Shown in pieces: positions 1 through 10,139 of a stretch of DNA of 64,000 nt (positions within the stretch are counted from its first letter, which is position 1; each line of letters starts with the position of its first letter). Under the pieces are notes generated by a model. It was not told the origin of the DNA. It saw nothing but the letters and a program-made list of their open reading frames with translations, and did no database searches. Location: NCBI GenBank assembly GCA_023627715.1, contig JAMAHW010000004.1, positions 743,548 through 807,547 on the forward strand, in the 5' to 3' direction. A program made the position numbers and the translations under genes. The stretch comes from Periconia sp. R9002 (taxonomy: Eukaryota; Ascomycota; Dothideomycetes; Pleosporales; Periconiaceae).

Positions 1-1067
1 GATGCAGAAACCAACGCCATTGGTACTTTCCGGTAGTGATTAGAGAGACGAAGAAGGAAGTAGAATGAGGCGTAGGTATGTAGGATTTCAGAGCACTAAG
101 CGCCGGGTTGAATGAGCCTCAACTCAACTGTACATTACCGAGTTAGGCTGGAGTTGAAACAAAGTAACCGCGGCGTTCCCCACTTTAAAATACTATCAAA
201 CGGTCCTCTCAACAATCCTTTTATATGCTGATAACAGTTTCTTATCGACTTTGACTTGTGTTAGACAGCAAGCCTGGGATGCGCTAAACCCTATAATTGA
301 TGTGTATACATGTAGATGTAAGAAAGGTAGCACGAGAAGAAGACGTCTTCACACCCGGGCAGTCAAAACCCATTCATTGCACACGTAAGAATAATCCTAT
401 CGAGTTGATACATTAGATTTGTTGTAAGCTGCCAAGTCGTCAGTACATCAAGGTTCGGTTTACGGGCGCTTACACGTCGAAGTGCGAGCCTCGGTATGGG
501 GCCGAACTGACAACATCAATGACTGCAAGTGGGGTACTTTTGGGATTGAAAACCACAGCTGCATGTACTAACAATAGTCTCATTCGCTTGAAATTCAAAC
601 ACCATTGATGGAAGTAAAGACATGAAAAACCTCACTCAGAAACTTTCAAGACATTTAGTACAGTTATACTTTGGCTCTCTTTCAAAGGAAAGATCCACTC
701 GCAATCCACCAGGCATTGCGCCAGACTACGGCATATTTCACCCACGACACTGCCCATTTCATGTTCGGGTGAACATATATAAGGAAAGACAATGTTGAAT
801 TAAAAAAGTAATGTAAGAGGCAAATATACATATCACCGTAGCGTATGCTTTTTACACGCGGAAGAACATGGAACCGGTAATCCCCCGTAAGATGCATCAT
901 GAACAATGACGAAATTCGTACTAATGCAACCGTAAACGTAAAAGGCGCAGCCTTTAGCACCGCCGCATCCGATTGCTCCCCAACGCTCAACTTTTTTGTA
1001 CGCTCACGTACACGTGATTTCTTTCAATTTAGTTCCTGATATGAGGTGTTGCTTTGTATAAAGAGAC
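1..1067. other. Intergenic, no gene seen
   Basis: No open frame here has the composition or length of a gene. The stretch ends at the stop codon of the rhodopsin gene, so its right end should hold that gene's 3' untranslated region. The 102-codon minus frame at 682-990 has no recognisable family and no supporting splice structure. Confidence 0.6.
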
Positions 1068-2120
1068 TTAAGCACCGTCGTCATCAACAAGACGGACAGA
1101 GCCCTCGCCTCCGAGGCCGTAAGCCCAGAAGCCTCCAAGATCGATGTTTGTCTCGGGAATGTTGGCGTGGGTCAGGAGGAGCCAGATACCGAAGATGGGT
1201 TTGGCCAAAACGTCCAGAACAGCGTAGGCGATGATCTCCCCGTCAACGGATAGGTTTCGGGACCCATCGGCGATACCCCAAACACTATCTTTGTTAGCAT
1301 CGATGAATCTAGAGTTGGTAGAACAGCACTTACATGGGGTACGCAGTCCAGATGACCAGGGTGAAGCCGGCAATGGCAAGGAAGAAGGAAGCAACCTTTT
1401 GGCTCTTGGCTTGGGCCTGAGCTCTGCCGTTGACGGCCAAGTGCCAGATGATGACCAAGTATGAAATGCAAGAGATGGCATACCAACCCCACTTTTGGGG
1501 AGTGCCCTCGCTACCGAAAGCAGCAAAAAGACCAGTGAGGATCATTATGACATCAGCGGCAATAGCCATGAGAATGTGGGCACCATTGAGGCCAGCGAGC
1601 AAGCTAAGATCGAGCAGGAGCAGAGGGGTGGTCAAGGACCAGTCGACGTAGCGAGCCCAGAAGACCTGGCGTTTAATAGTGGTGAAGGTATCCGGGGTAT
1701 GGTCATGCTGGTGACGGATGGTGATGGTGTGGACGGAGACACCGTGACCGGTAGCCATGGCAAAGTAGGAGATGGCAGCGATGATGGTGATGAGCGTGGT
1801 AATGACATGGTACAGGCGACGGCTGACGGGAACACGCCATGACAAGGCAGCAAAAGCGGCGGATGCAATTACCATCAAAACAAAGACAACCCAGAGAGTT
1901 TTTTCTTAAGGCGCGAAGATGAAGTCAGTAGGGTTCTCGAGTCAATTGCATTGAGACGAAAGGGAATCAACTCACTGCCCTCATCGCCGACGAACTGTAG
2001 CTCGGGAGTATCGGGGGCTACGGTAGGGAGAGCGGTAGGGATGGCGGTTTGAGTAGCCGTGGGAAGGGGAAGAGGGCCCTTTGTGGTCTTGAGAATATCG
2101 ATTGCTTGGTCGATGATCAT
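1068..2120 (-). CDS. Microbial-type rhodopsin, predicted light-driven proton pump
   Basis: Seven-helix retinal protein of the fungal opsin family. Three exons, 2120-1976, 1904-1334 and 1284-1068, give 310 residues. The introns are 71 and 49 bp with GTGAGT and GTAAGT donors, and joining is in frame: exon 2 opens with KTLWVVF and exon 3 with VWGIADG. The Schiff-base lysine is about K267 in LDVLAKP. The counter-ion and proton-acceptor aspartate is about D136 in ARYVDW, and the donor aspartate is D147 in LLLLDL. All three match the positions needed for pumping, unlike sensory or opsin-related proteins that lack the lysine or the donor. Length, the Pro/Thr-rich N-tail and the GEGSVRL..DDDGA-type C-tail resemble Leptosphaeria rhodopsin. 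It is probably a plasma-membrane H+ pump excited by green light. Retinal synthesis genes are not nearby. The pump assignment is inference from residues. Confidence 0.95.
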
Positions 2121-4645
2121 ATTGGCGGTTGGACAGGTAGGTAGGTAGGTACCTAGACAATGGATGGGAGGAGAGTGATTGGTGATGGGGTTAGCGGAAG
2201 AGAAGAAGATGGAGGCAGCAGAGGAGCTTTAAGTTGAGAGAAAGAAGCTGTCACCCGTCAGCTGTGTGCAAAGCGGAGCATCGTCTGGTGGTGCCTGGAA
2301 GGTTAGAAAACGTCATCACATGTCGTTTGTGGAAGCATGATTGGCCAACCACGAACCCCGCCTTGAAACTGCTACAGCTACTCCGCACCTCGATCGTTCT
2401 CATCGAGGGCTGGTCTCGGCGCCACTCCTATTAGCCTTCAACTTTGTTTGCACCAGCTAGCTACCCAGAGTATGCAGGCGTGGCCGTCTAGCTTCTCCAC
2501 AGTCTCCTTGATGTCGAGGCTGTGTTGTGGACAAGCAGTCCGTGCAGTTATTCGGCTGCAAAGAGGACAACGTCGACTCTAAAGCAGAATCGCTATGGCG
2601 ATCCGGATGGCATTGTTCAAATGTGCATGAGCAACGTCGATCGCCGATGATGCACCCCACAAGATCCTTGGCTTCATTCAGCCGCGTGACGACTTGTTGG
2701 ACTCGCATCATGTAAGCACCCGACATGTACAAAACAAGAAACGCTGCAACCAAGTTTATTGTCCTCATCCCAAGTTTCCGGACTAGACTATCCTTGCATC
2801 TTTCACATTTCATAAGAGATGTTGTAAGAAAGTTTTCAAGTTGTACGTATCAATTGATATCAATAGTACTGCCGCTTAATTCCGTATAACTAGTCTAGGA
2901 ATGCGCGATTACACGCTGTACTGGGCAAAACACGCCAAGGGCGAGGTAATCAAGAAGTATTTTTAGAAATTCTATGGTTGAGTATAATTCGACATTGTTC
3001 TTGTCTTGTACTGGAATACGACATCATCTACTTACAAGCAGGGGTATCGGAGCTCCAATCATTGTTCCAGCCAAACCACACAGCCATTTTATTGGATCCC
3101 GCCGACTCTGTGTGTGCGAAACGCCCTCCGTTTCTGTCAAACACACATGCACGTAATACATATGTGCAAGCATCATGCACATGATTGCATCCGTCGACAT
3201 TGATGCTACAACACGTTCTCTTACCACCTTCTTCGATTCCACAAGCCGGCCGCAGTGTCAAGGCTTCTCTCTCAAGTCAACGCAGCACCCTGCAAAGGTG
3301 CACCGAACAAGCCGTGTGGCAGCGCATCATCCCAACAAACGTCGGATGCATCATGTTTATTGGTCGCTATCAACTATGTTTCTGATCAGCTCGTGGACGA
3401 CCATCTCTGGCGACATTCGCAATGGGCAAGAGACGGGAGGTGAGGACCATGATGCGCAACTCAATCTCCGAGCACTATGACAGGTGAATCCCGTAGAGCT
3501 ATTGAGATCCTGGGTACTCGATCCTCCTCTACTGAAAAATCTCGAATGGTGTGGCTAGTAGTACATGAATGTACCATGTGGGTATGTAGGGACTCCGAGT
3601 GGATTTTGGTGTTCAATGTCCTGAGGCCATCAACAGCCTCAGGCAGGCACCCGAGGTAAGTAGTGTATCGTGAAAAGGAAGGTGCAAGGTAACTAGGTAT
3701 CCACCACGGCCTGCTACAAAGAAGCTCTACTGATATTTGTGCCTGTCTAGCTGCTATTCTTGCATCTTTCTATCGACGAAGTATAACCATTATCTATGGT
3801 CGGCCTTTTATTGAACAAGGATATCTGCACTTGGCCGTCTGAAGCGCCCCGACGCTACTTACCCAGACACGCCTGTGCACGTGTACCTAGAGTACATGAA
3901 CTACCTCACCGACTACACTTTGTCGCACATCCACTCTCCTATGCGCTCGTCCCTGTTTAGTATCACCAGGTTACATGTACAGTTTTTTCCCTACATTTAT
4001 CTACAAAAATGGACCCATCTGCAGAATATACTAATCAACTTGACTACGCCTCGGCGATTACGCTGAGCACCTCAGTGGACTTTAGTGTGAGTACCTTGAT
4101 GGTGAGGCTCCGAAACTCCCAAGTTCCGAATTTTCTTATAGGCACGGCACCAAGCACAGCACTACAAAAGTCTTCCTTTTGCTTAGCGACTCGATATTAA
4201 CAATACCATCCGCTCTGAGGCTCGTCTGCGTCATTCTAAAATCATCTTCCGAAGCCCTCTCCCAGTCTTAAACCTCTTGATCAAGTATCTACTCAGATGC
4301 TTCTCTTCTCCAAAAATCAATAATCATCTCCGTCGGCTACCTACAAAAGCACGTAGTTTCCTGGCGCCGCTCTCCCTACTCATTGTCCATCGTTTTATTT
4401 TCCCAACCTCCACCCTCCCTCCGGCACAGCCCACATCACACCTACCAGTCGCGTGAAGAAAAAGCGAAACACGGGTCTCACGTGCATCTCGGTACCATCA
4501 CTTGAAGACCGAACATTTGAACGTTCCAGGCCCCCATTCCATCCGAAGTTCATCTTGGGAAACATTTTCGTGTACGTATTACTTTGTCTTTACCTGCCAT
4601 ATTGATGTGTGTGCTAATTAACCAGTAGTTCTACATTAGACGAAA
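2121..4645. other. Gene-poor stretch between rhodopsin and ZIP transporter
   Basis: The left end is the rhodopsin promoter and leader, with an AGGT microsatellite at 2135-2151 only 15 bp from the start codon. The right end holds the leader of the zinc transporter. A GTACGT at about 4574 and an attag before the start codon could bound a 5'UTR intron of about 70 bp. The short frames between them (60-118 codons) have no family resemblance and look random. Confidence 0.55.
2135..2151. repeat. (AGGT)n microsatellite, about 4 copies
   Basis: Tandem AGGT units sit just upstream of the rhodopsin start codon, probably in its 5' leader. Short GGTA/TACC tracts recur elsewhere in intergenic DNA of this window, for example near 58,810-58,840. 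Confidence 0.8.
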
Positions 4646-5840
4646 ATGTCGATTTCCGAGGACATAGCGCGCTTCGTTGTGCGTCAAGTGGAGGAAGCCG
4701 TTGATGAAGAGCCGACGCCGGGCCACTGTGTCTCGGACAACGAGTATGATGGCAGGATGGGCCTTCGAGTGTCTGCTATATTCGTGATACTCGTTGGATC
4801 AACACTTGGCGCCGTTTTTCCCGTCTTCGCGCGGCGCAACAAGCATATAGGAATTCCGGACTGGGCCTTCTTCATTGCCAAATACTTTGGTTCCGGCGTC
4901 ATCATCGCCACGGCCTTTATCCATCTTTTAGCTCCTGCGAACGAGAACCTCACGAATCCCTGCTTGACCGGGCCAGTTACGGTCTACCCATGGCCAGAGG
5001 CGATTGCTCTCATGACTATCTTCCTCATGTTCTTTCTAGAGCTCATGACAATGCGTTACGGCAATCTTGGTGGTGGACACGCACACGCCCACGATGCACA
5101 TGCCCACGCTGCCGTTTCAACACCAAACATGGCCGAAGCACACACTCTTGGGAATGATCACAGAAAGGATTCATCCAACGGCGACTCACAAAGCCAACAT
5201 CACGCCCGTGGAGACGATCATCTTGGCCATGCTCGCGATCATCAAGACAATTCGGATGTAGAGTCGGACTGGGCCGAACGTGGGCATGTTCCGGAGACAT
5301 ACGCCGCGCAGATGACTGCCATCTTTATTCTGGAGTTTGGCGTGATATTCCATTCTATCTTCATAGGACTGACCCTAGCTGTGGCTGGCGCTGAGTTCAT
5401 CACCCTCTACGTTGTTCTCGTCTTCCATCAGACATTTGAGGGTCTCGGTCTTGGTGCCCGACTGGCCACGGTCCCTTGGCCCAAATCCAAGAGATGGACC
5501 CCTTACTTGCTCGGGTTGGGCTATGGCGTGTCGACTCCTATCGCTATTGCTATTGGTCTTGGTGTGCGTGACAGCTACCCTCCAGGCTCGGCCACGACAT
5601 TGATGGTGAACGGCGTCTTTGACTCGATAAGTGCCGGTATCTTGATCTATACTGGGCTTGTGGAGCTCATGGCCCACGAATTTATGTTCTCGCCGTACAT
5701 GCAGAAGGGCCCTGTGAGCAGACTACTAAGTGCATTTGGTCTCATGTGCTTGGGTGCCGGTACGTATATTCTTGATCCAGCTTGTGACCTCGCACTAACT
5801 CCAACCAGGTCTGATGTCACTGTTGGGATACTGGGCGTAA
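4646..5840 (+). CDS. ZIP-family zinc/iron transporter
   Basis: Plasma-membrane importer of Zn2+ (possibly Fe2+) of the ZIP family, fungal Zrt1/Zrt2 type. Two exons, 4646-5759 and 5809-5840, give 381 residues. The 49-bp intron has a cactaac branch site, and the last exon is only 32 nt. Splicing replaces a read-through tail with GAGLMSLLGYWA, a typical fungal ZIP C-terminus, and this decides the model. Helices 1-3 span about 40-135. A His-rich cytosolic loop (GHAHAHDAHAHA, 144-155, more His to about 200) precedes helices 4 and 5. Metal-site signatures are HSIFIGL at 236-242 and HQTFEGLGLGA at 261-271. A zinc-responsive promoter would be expected for the family; I did not identify a specific site. 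Which metal it carries and its affinity class are not decided by sequence. Confidence 0.95.
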
Positions 5841-7292
5841 CGCTCTGCGGTTCTCACAGCTATGCATGGCTATACACAGCTAAAGTTTAGCCTTCCGACG
5901 GCCATTTTTCCTTGCCGAGCTTCATGGCCTGGGATTGATTTCTGGCTTGGGCTGGTTGGTCTTTGTTTTTAGTCGTGTCAATTCTCAAGTTTTTATTTGT
6001 TTGGGGTGATATGGGTTGGCATGGCGCACAAGGAGTTATTCTGTTATAGAGGATTAGAAGAATACCCCGACCAAGGCATGATTAATGAATTCTATAGTAG
6101 GAGGACCATTCATGAATACCATAGTAGCCATTATCTTGATATGTCTTGTGCACACAATGTCTCTGTTTCCCATAACCTTTTTCCGAGAAATTAGGTCGTG
6201 ATTTGGGCCAGTCCCCGCCTTTAGTATTACAACTGGCTGAGCTGCATCTCATGCGGCAAGCTTTTGTTCTCTCTCCCTTCTGATCGAGAACCGAGAGGCT
6301 TCTCGGTGAACGGCTCTAGCCGACATTCCTTTGTCGCATTTCCTCGTAGCGGTTTGCTTAGTATCTTCTCTGCAGCGAGTGCAGCTTCTAACCCTTCGTA
6401 GATCTGCCAGTATTCGCTGTCTAGCATGTTCAGGGGTTTTGCTATGTTTGTGTGTCTGCGATGCTCTGTGCGCATATCCTGATGTTTCTTTGGGCAAGAT
6501 GCTAATAGTTCAAGCGTTTGTTGTTTGGCATACTTCAGACTTTAGTCGGTCCCGCTCTCTCTATATTTGAACTTTATTATCAAAGCCTACTTGAACAGCA
6601 AACATGGAGCCAAAGTGCGCAACCATTGCGAGTGTGTATCCCTCCACATTTTCGACAATTATCCATCTCTGATTGGTTGGTGGGGTGAAATTGAAGACAG
6701 CGTGCGCTATGATTGGCCGAGCAACGGTTATCGTCCCACCGATGACACGCAATAGTAAGTTTGGCAACCCTATATGGGCATATAAGAGCCTTATTATCAC
6801 ATGCGGAAATAGTAATCAACTGTACACTATCAAGAGGCATTCCATGCTTGCTTGTTTGAACAAGCAATTGAAGTGAGCTGTGGTGTGACGTCTTCGCCGG
6901 TCATGCTCATGATGCATGTTTGCATGTACCAATTAGGTTTGGGCTTTGTTTAGGTCTGTACTGGAGCGTCGTCCAGGAGACACACCGTCTCTCCTTCAAC
7001 ACGGCATCGGAGCCCAGAAGGCGAGCATTGAACGTCATTACATCGAAATTGCAGTTGTTGTGAGTGCATACACCCTTAACCAGCCCTGAGACAGCAGCAC
7101 TGGCCCGCTTGAAACAAAAGTGCCGCCAGCGAGACGCGTATGAGCTGATCCCGGTCATAATTATTTCCCCAGCACTTTCCCACGTTGCATGTACCTTGTC
7201 CTTCCACGTCCACCCCATCTATCAATCGCACCGCACCACACCACAGAATACCACAGATCGCACTCACTAAGACTGTCCGTCTCGTCGCAGTC
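5841..7292. other. Intergenic, no gene seen
   Basis: This contains the 3' region of the zinc transporter and the promoter and leader of the next gene. Frames on both strands are under about 105 codons and without family resemblance. A pyrimidine/A-rich run ending in cgcag at 7290 lies just before the downstream start codon and could be a 5'UTR intron acceptor. Confidence 0.5.
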
Positions 7293-9503
7293 ATGAGCGC
7301 AAACAGCGGCGTCCGCAACCTCCGGGCCATGTTCGAGAACCAGGGTGCTGCCTCTCCTGAGCCCCGCGGTCGTTCGCCAGCAGGCAGTGCCACCGAAGGA
7401 ACCAGCCGTCCAACCTCCAAAGTCAGAGCATCATTTGTGTCTGTCGAATCGAGCGGAAGTGTCGCGAAGGAGCTAGGCACAACCAAGGGCGTCAGCGTAA
7501 ATAGCCTCAACGCCCAGCGTCGCGAGAGCTTCAGCGTAAGCGACGCTGTAGGAGAAGACGCCCGAGCTGATATCAAGAAGACCATTACCCAAGAGAAGGA
7601 AGGGCGGGACCAGAACACTCCCATTGCTGCGGTAGTTCCGGAACAGGCTGTGGATACACGAGAATCTTCCCTACCCCCGCCGCCAATTCGCGAAGCATCG
7701 GGCGAGATGACGAATCTGGGGACAATCATGAAGGGTTCTGACTTCCCGGAGTCCAAACCTAAAGAGACAGAAGCCGAAAACCCTGATAAACCTGTTTCTG
7801 GGGCTCAAGATGAGGTGTCATTGAAGCCTGCTGATCCTAAAAGCGCAGCTGCTGTTGCTGGCGGAGAAGCTCTTCCTCCTCCAGCTGAGCCCTTGAAACC
7901 CACGTCGGCGCTTGCTGCACCCAAGACCAGCACCGCTGTTAAGTCAAAAACAAATGGTGCGCGTGCTTCCTCTGCCCAGCCTGCTGGAAAGAAGCCTGCT
8001 GCCATATCGACAGCCAAGGCTTCCAGCAGCAAGTCTGTCCCTTCAAAGAGTCCTCTACCGAAATCTCCTGGGGCTGCCAAGATCCCGAAGACACCTACAA
8101 CGACTCCGAAACCTGCTTCCTCCGCGTCTGCCGCAAAGTCCCCCGCGCCTACAAGAGCGACCTCCAAGGCGAGAGAGCCAGTCAAAACCACAGTCCCTAC
8201 CAGGACCGCCCAGAGTTCCCTCAAGCCCTCTACAGCCACCGCGGGGACTACAGCAAGCGCTGCTGCCAAAACCAAACCGCCTGTGACTGAGGCTAAGAAA
8301 TCAGTCCCTTCGAAACCAGCGAGCTCTGCCTCAGCTTCCAAAGAAACTGTTACGACCTCTCCTGGCGGCTTCAAGAAACCCAAGCCGAGGTCACCTACGC
8401 GCCCAGTACGATTGCCATCTCATTTGACAGCTCCTACAGCATCTTCAGCCGCCAAAACCGGCGATGAGGCAGCCGCTCAGAAAATTGTTCGCAAGCCGTC
8501 CACCGTTGCGCGATCAACCCCGAAAGCCGCTGCTCCTCCTGCGCGGAAACAGCCCTCGCGCGCATCGTTGGCACCAGCCACTACGTCCAAGCGACCAGAG
8601 TCCCGTGCCTCCACGAAGGGAGCTGCAGACGAGGGATTTCTGGCTCGAATGATGCGTCCGACCACCGCCAGCGCCAGTAAAACAAGTGATAAGGACAAAG
8701 TGGCATCTCCACCACGCAAACCCGCTTCTAAAGCCCCCATTAAGCCCAAGGCACACGAGAGTGTCATTACCAAAGGCAAGAAAAAGGTGGAAGAGATTGC
8801 TGCTAAGACGAAAGACGCAGTTACAAACGGTCATTCGGGAGAGAAAAAGCCAGAGGAAAAGCCAGCGCCCGCCGAACCCGCTGCAGCCGAAGAAACCTCC
8901 GCTCCAGTGGAGCCTGCTGGAAGTGAGAAAGCGCCTGCACCAGCACCAGCTGAATCCATTGAGAGTGAGGAAACGCCTGTTCTACCCGAATCTACTGCAG
9001 CTGAGGAGACGCCCGCTCCAGTAGAATCTGCTGTTACTGAGGAGACGTCTCCTCCAGCAGCCCCTATCGCAACTGAAGAATCCGTTTCTCCCGTTGAACC
9101 CACTGCAACCGAGCCTATCGCTGCCGAGGCCAGCGAAACCAACAATGTGGAGAGCGTTGATGCTGAACCTGCTGTAACCAGCAATAAAGAAGTCGATACT
9201 GGAGCTGGCGCGACTGCCCCTGAACCTGTAGCTGAGCCTGAGCCTGAGGTCGAAGTCGCCCCAGCTGCTGATTCGGTGAAGGATTCTGTAGTTGCCCCTA
9301 CAGAACCACCTGCTGTTGAAGCAAACTCAGCTGAACCTGCGCAGGCATCTGCCGATGACGCAACCCCAGTCCAGCAGCCTGAAGTTGCGAAAGAGTCTAC
9401 GACTATCGAGCTTCCTGAGTCTACAGAGAAAGCGGCTGCCATTGAGGAGTCCGAGACTAAGGCACCGGAAGCCGCGGAACAAGCTGTTGTCGATGAGCTA
9501 TAG
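7293..9503 (+). CDS. Long disordered Ala/Pro/Lys/Glu-rich protein with NLRAMFEN motif
   Basis: Single-exon frame of 736 residues; function unknown. The chosen start gives MSANSGVRNLRAMFENQG. The frame is open upstream to 7185, but that part is His/Pro/Thr-rich leader-like sequence. Visible parts: the N-terminal NLRAMFEN segment; KVRASFVSVE at about 50; a basic middle rich in KP/SP/TP; the segments PVRLPSHLTAP (about 370) and DEGFLARMMRPT (about 445), which look like constrained islands in a disordered chain; and an acidic C-terminal third made of degenerate units of the type EETPAPVESA (nt 8860-9130). No transmembrane or catalytic domain is visible. The SP/TP-rich basic body suggests a phosphorylated cytoskeletal or scaffold protein, but that is a guess. 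I believe the N-terminal motif recurs in other ascomycetes; this was not checked. Confidence 0.85.
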   Translation: MSANSGVRNLRAMFENQGAASPEPRGRSPAGSATEGTSRPTSKVRASFVSVESSGSVAKELGTTKGVSVNSLNAQRRESFSVSDAVGEDARADIKKTITQEKEGRDQNTPIAAVVPEQAVDTRESSLPPPPIREASGEMTNLGTIMKGSDFPESKPKETEAENPDKPVSGAQDEVSLKPADPKSAAAVAGGEALPPPAEPLKPTSALAAPKTSTAVKSKTNGARASSAQPAGKKPAAISTAKASSSKSVPSKSPLPKSPGAAKIPKTPTTTPKPASSASAAKSPAPTRATSKAREPVKTTVPTRTAQSSLKPSTATAGTTASAAAKTKPPVTEAKKSVPSKPASSASASKETVTTSPGGFKKPKPRSPTRPVRLPSHLTAPTASSAAKTGDEAAAQKIVRKPSTVARSTPKAAAPPARKQPSRASLAPATTSKRPESRASTKGAADEGFLARMMRPTTASASKTSDKDKVASPPRKPASKAPIKPKAHESVITKGKKKVEEIAAKTKDAVTNGHSGEKKPEEKPAPAEPAAAEETSAPVEPAGSEKAPAPAPAESIESEETPVLPESTAAEETPAPVESAVTEETSPPAAPIATEESVSPVEPTATEPIAAEASETNNVESVDAEPAVTSNKEVDTGAGATAPEPVAEPEPEVEVAPAADSVKDSVVAPTEPPAVEANSAEPAQASADDATPVQQPEVAKESTTIELPESTEKAAAIEESETKAPEAAEQAVVDEL

Positions 9504-10139
9504 GCTGGAATTTTGAAACCTTGGGAGTGGCTCCATCTTTATTGACTTCATTCGACACTTCCGCGTGCGATCTTATCGTGCGCGCTTTTATCTTTCATTT
9601 CTTATGGCGCATCCCTCCCATATTTTTAAACCTTAAGCATTCCACGGAGCGAAGTTTTGTCAAGGGGACTATATCCATGGCGAGGTGTTACTTGGGGAGA
9701 TTATTCTTTGTCCACAACTTGTTATACTTTTTTATTGGATTGGATGATCATTCGTGTGTGTGTTGTCTATCTCATCTCAACAGGTATCAAACTGGCTTAT
9801 TCTCATAGCTTGCTTGTCAAGAAATTGTTTGTATAGATAGGTAGCCCTTTGACTTCTTTATATTTATATTTTGGATCGACCTCGTTCTCATAATATACAG
9901 AGTGGGCGCTTGAAGCGCATTCAGACGTCCTTCATGATACATACGTGGTGCCCCATATGTTGATAACGGCCTAGGCAGGGTCCGAAAATGTCAGAAAATC
10001 ACGCTGCACGTGACGGTCGTGCGGACCCCCGAGGACGGACCCATGCTCTTTTTTTCCTGATGAACAACCCAAGCAGACTGCATTGTCGTCCCTTCATTTC
10101 CATTTCATTTTCCCTCCATTCTTGTCAATCACTTACAAG
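9504..10139. other. Intergenic between disordered-protein gene and MEF1
   Basis: Nothing gene-like is visible. The left part is AT-rich and presumably holds the 3' end of the upstream transcript. The right part is the MEF1 promoter and a pyrimidine-rich leader (about 10,045-10,135) typical of fungal start regions. Confidence 0.5.

Noticed and set aside
2457..2813. 118-codon minus frame with one hydrophobic stretch
   Set aside because: One possible membrane segment and scattered Cys are not enough. There is no family resemblance, no introns and no promoter signal.
7805..9442. Long minus-strand frames (7805-8383 and 8831-9442) opposite the disordered-protein gene
   Set aside because: They are complements of a biased GC-rich, Ala/Pro-coding sequence. 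They read as Ala/Val/Gly or Ser/Thr/Ala tracts with no domain, and the plus-strand frame is longer and more specific.
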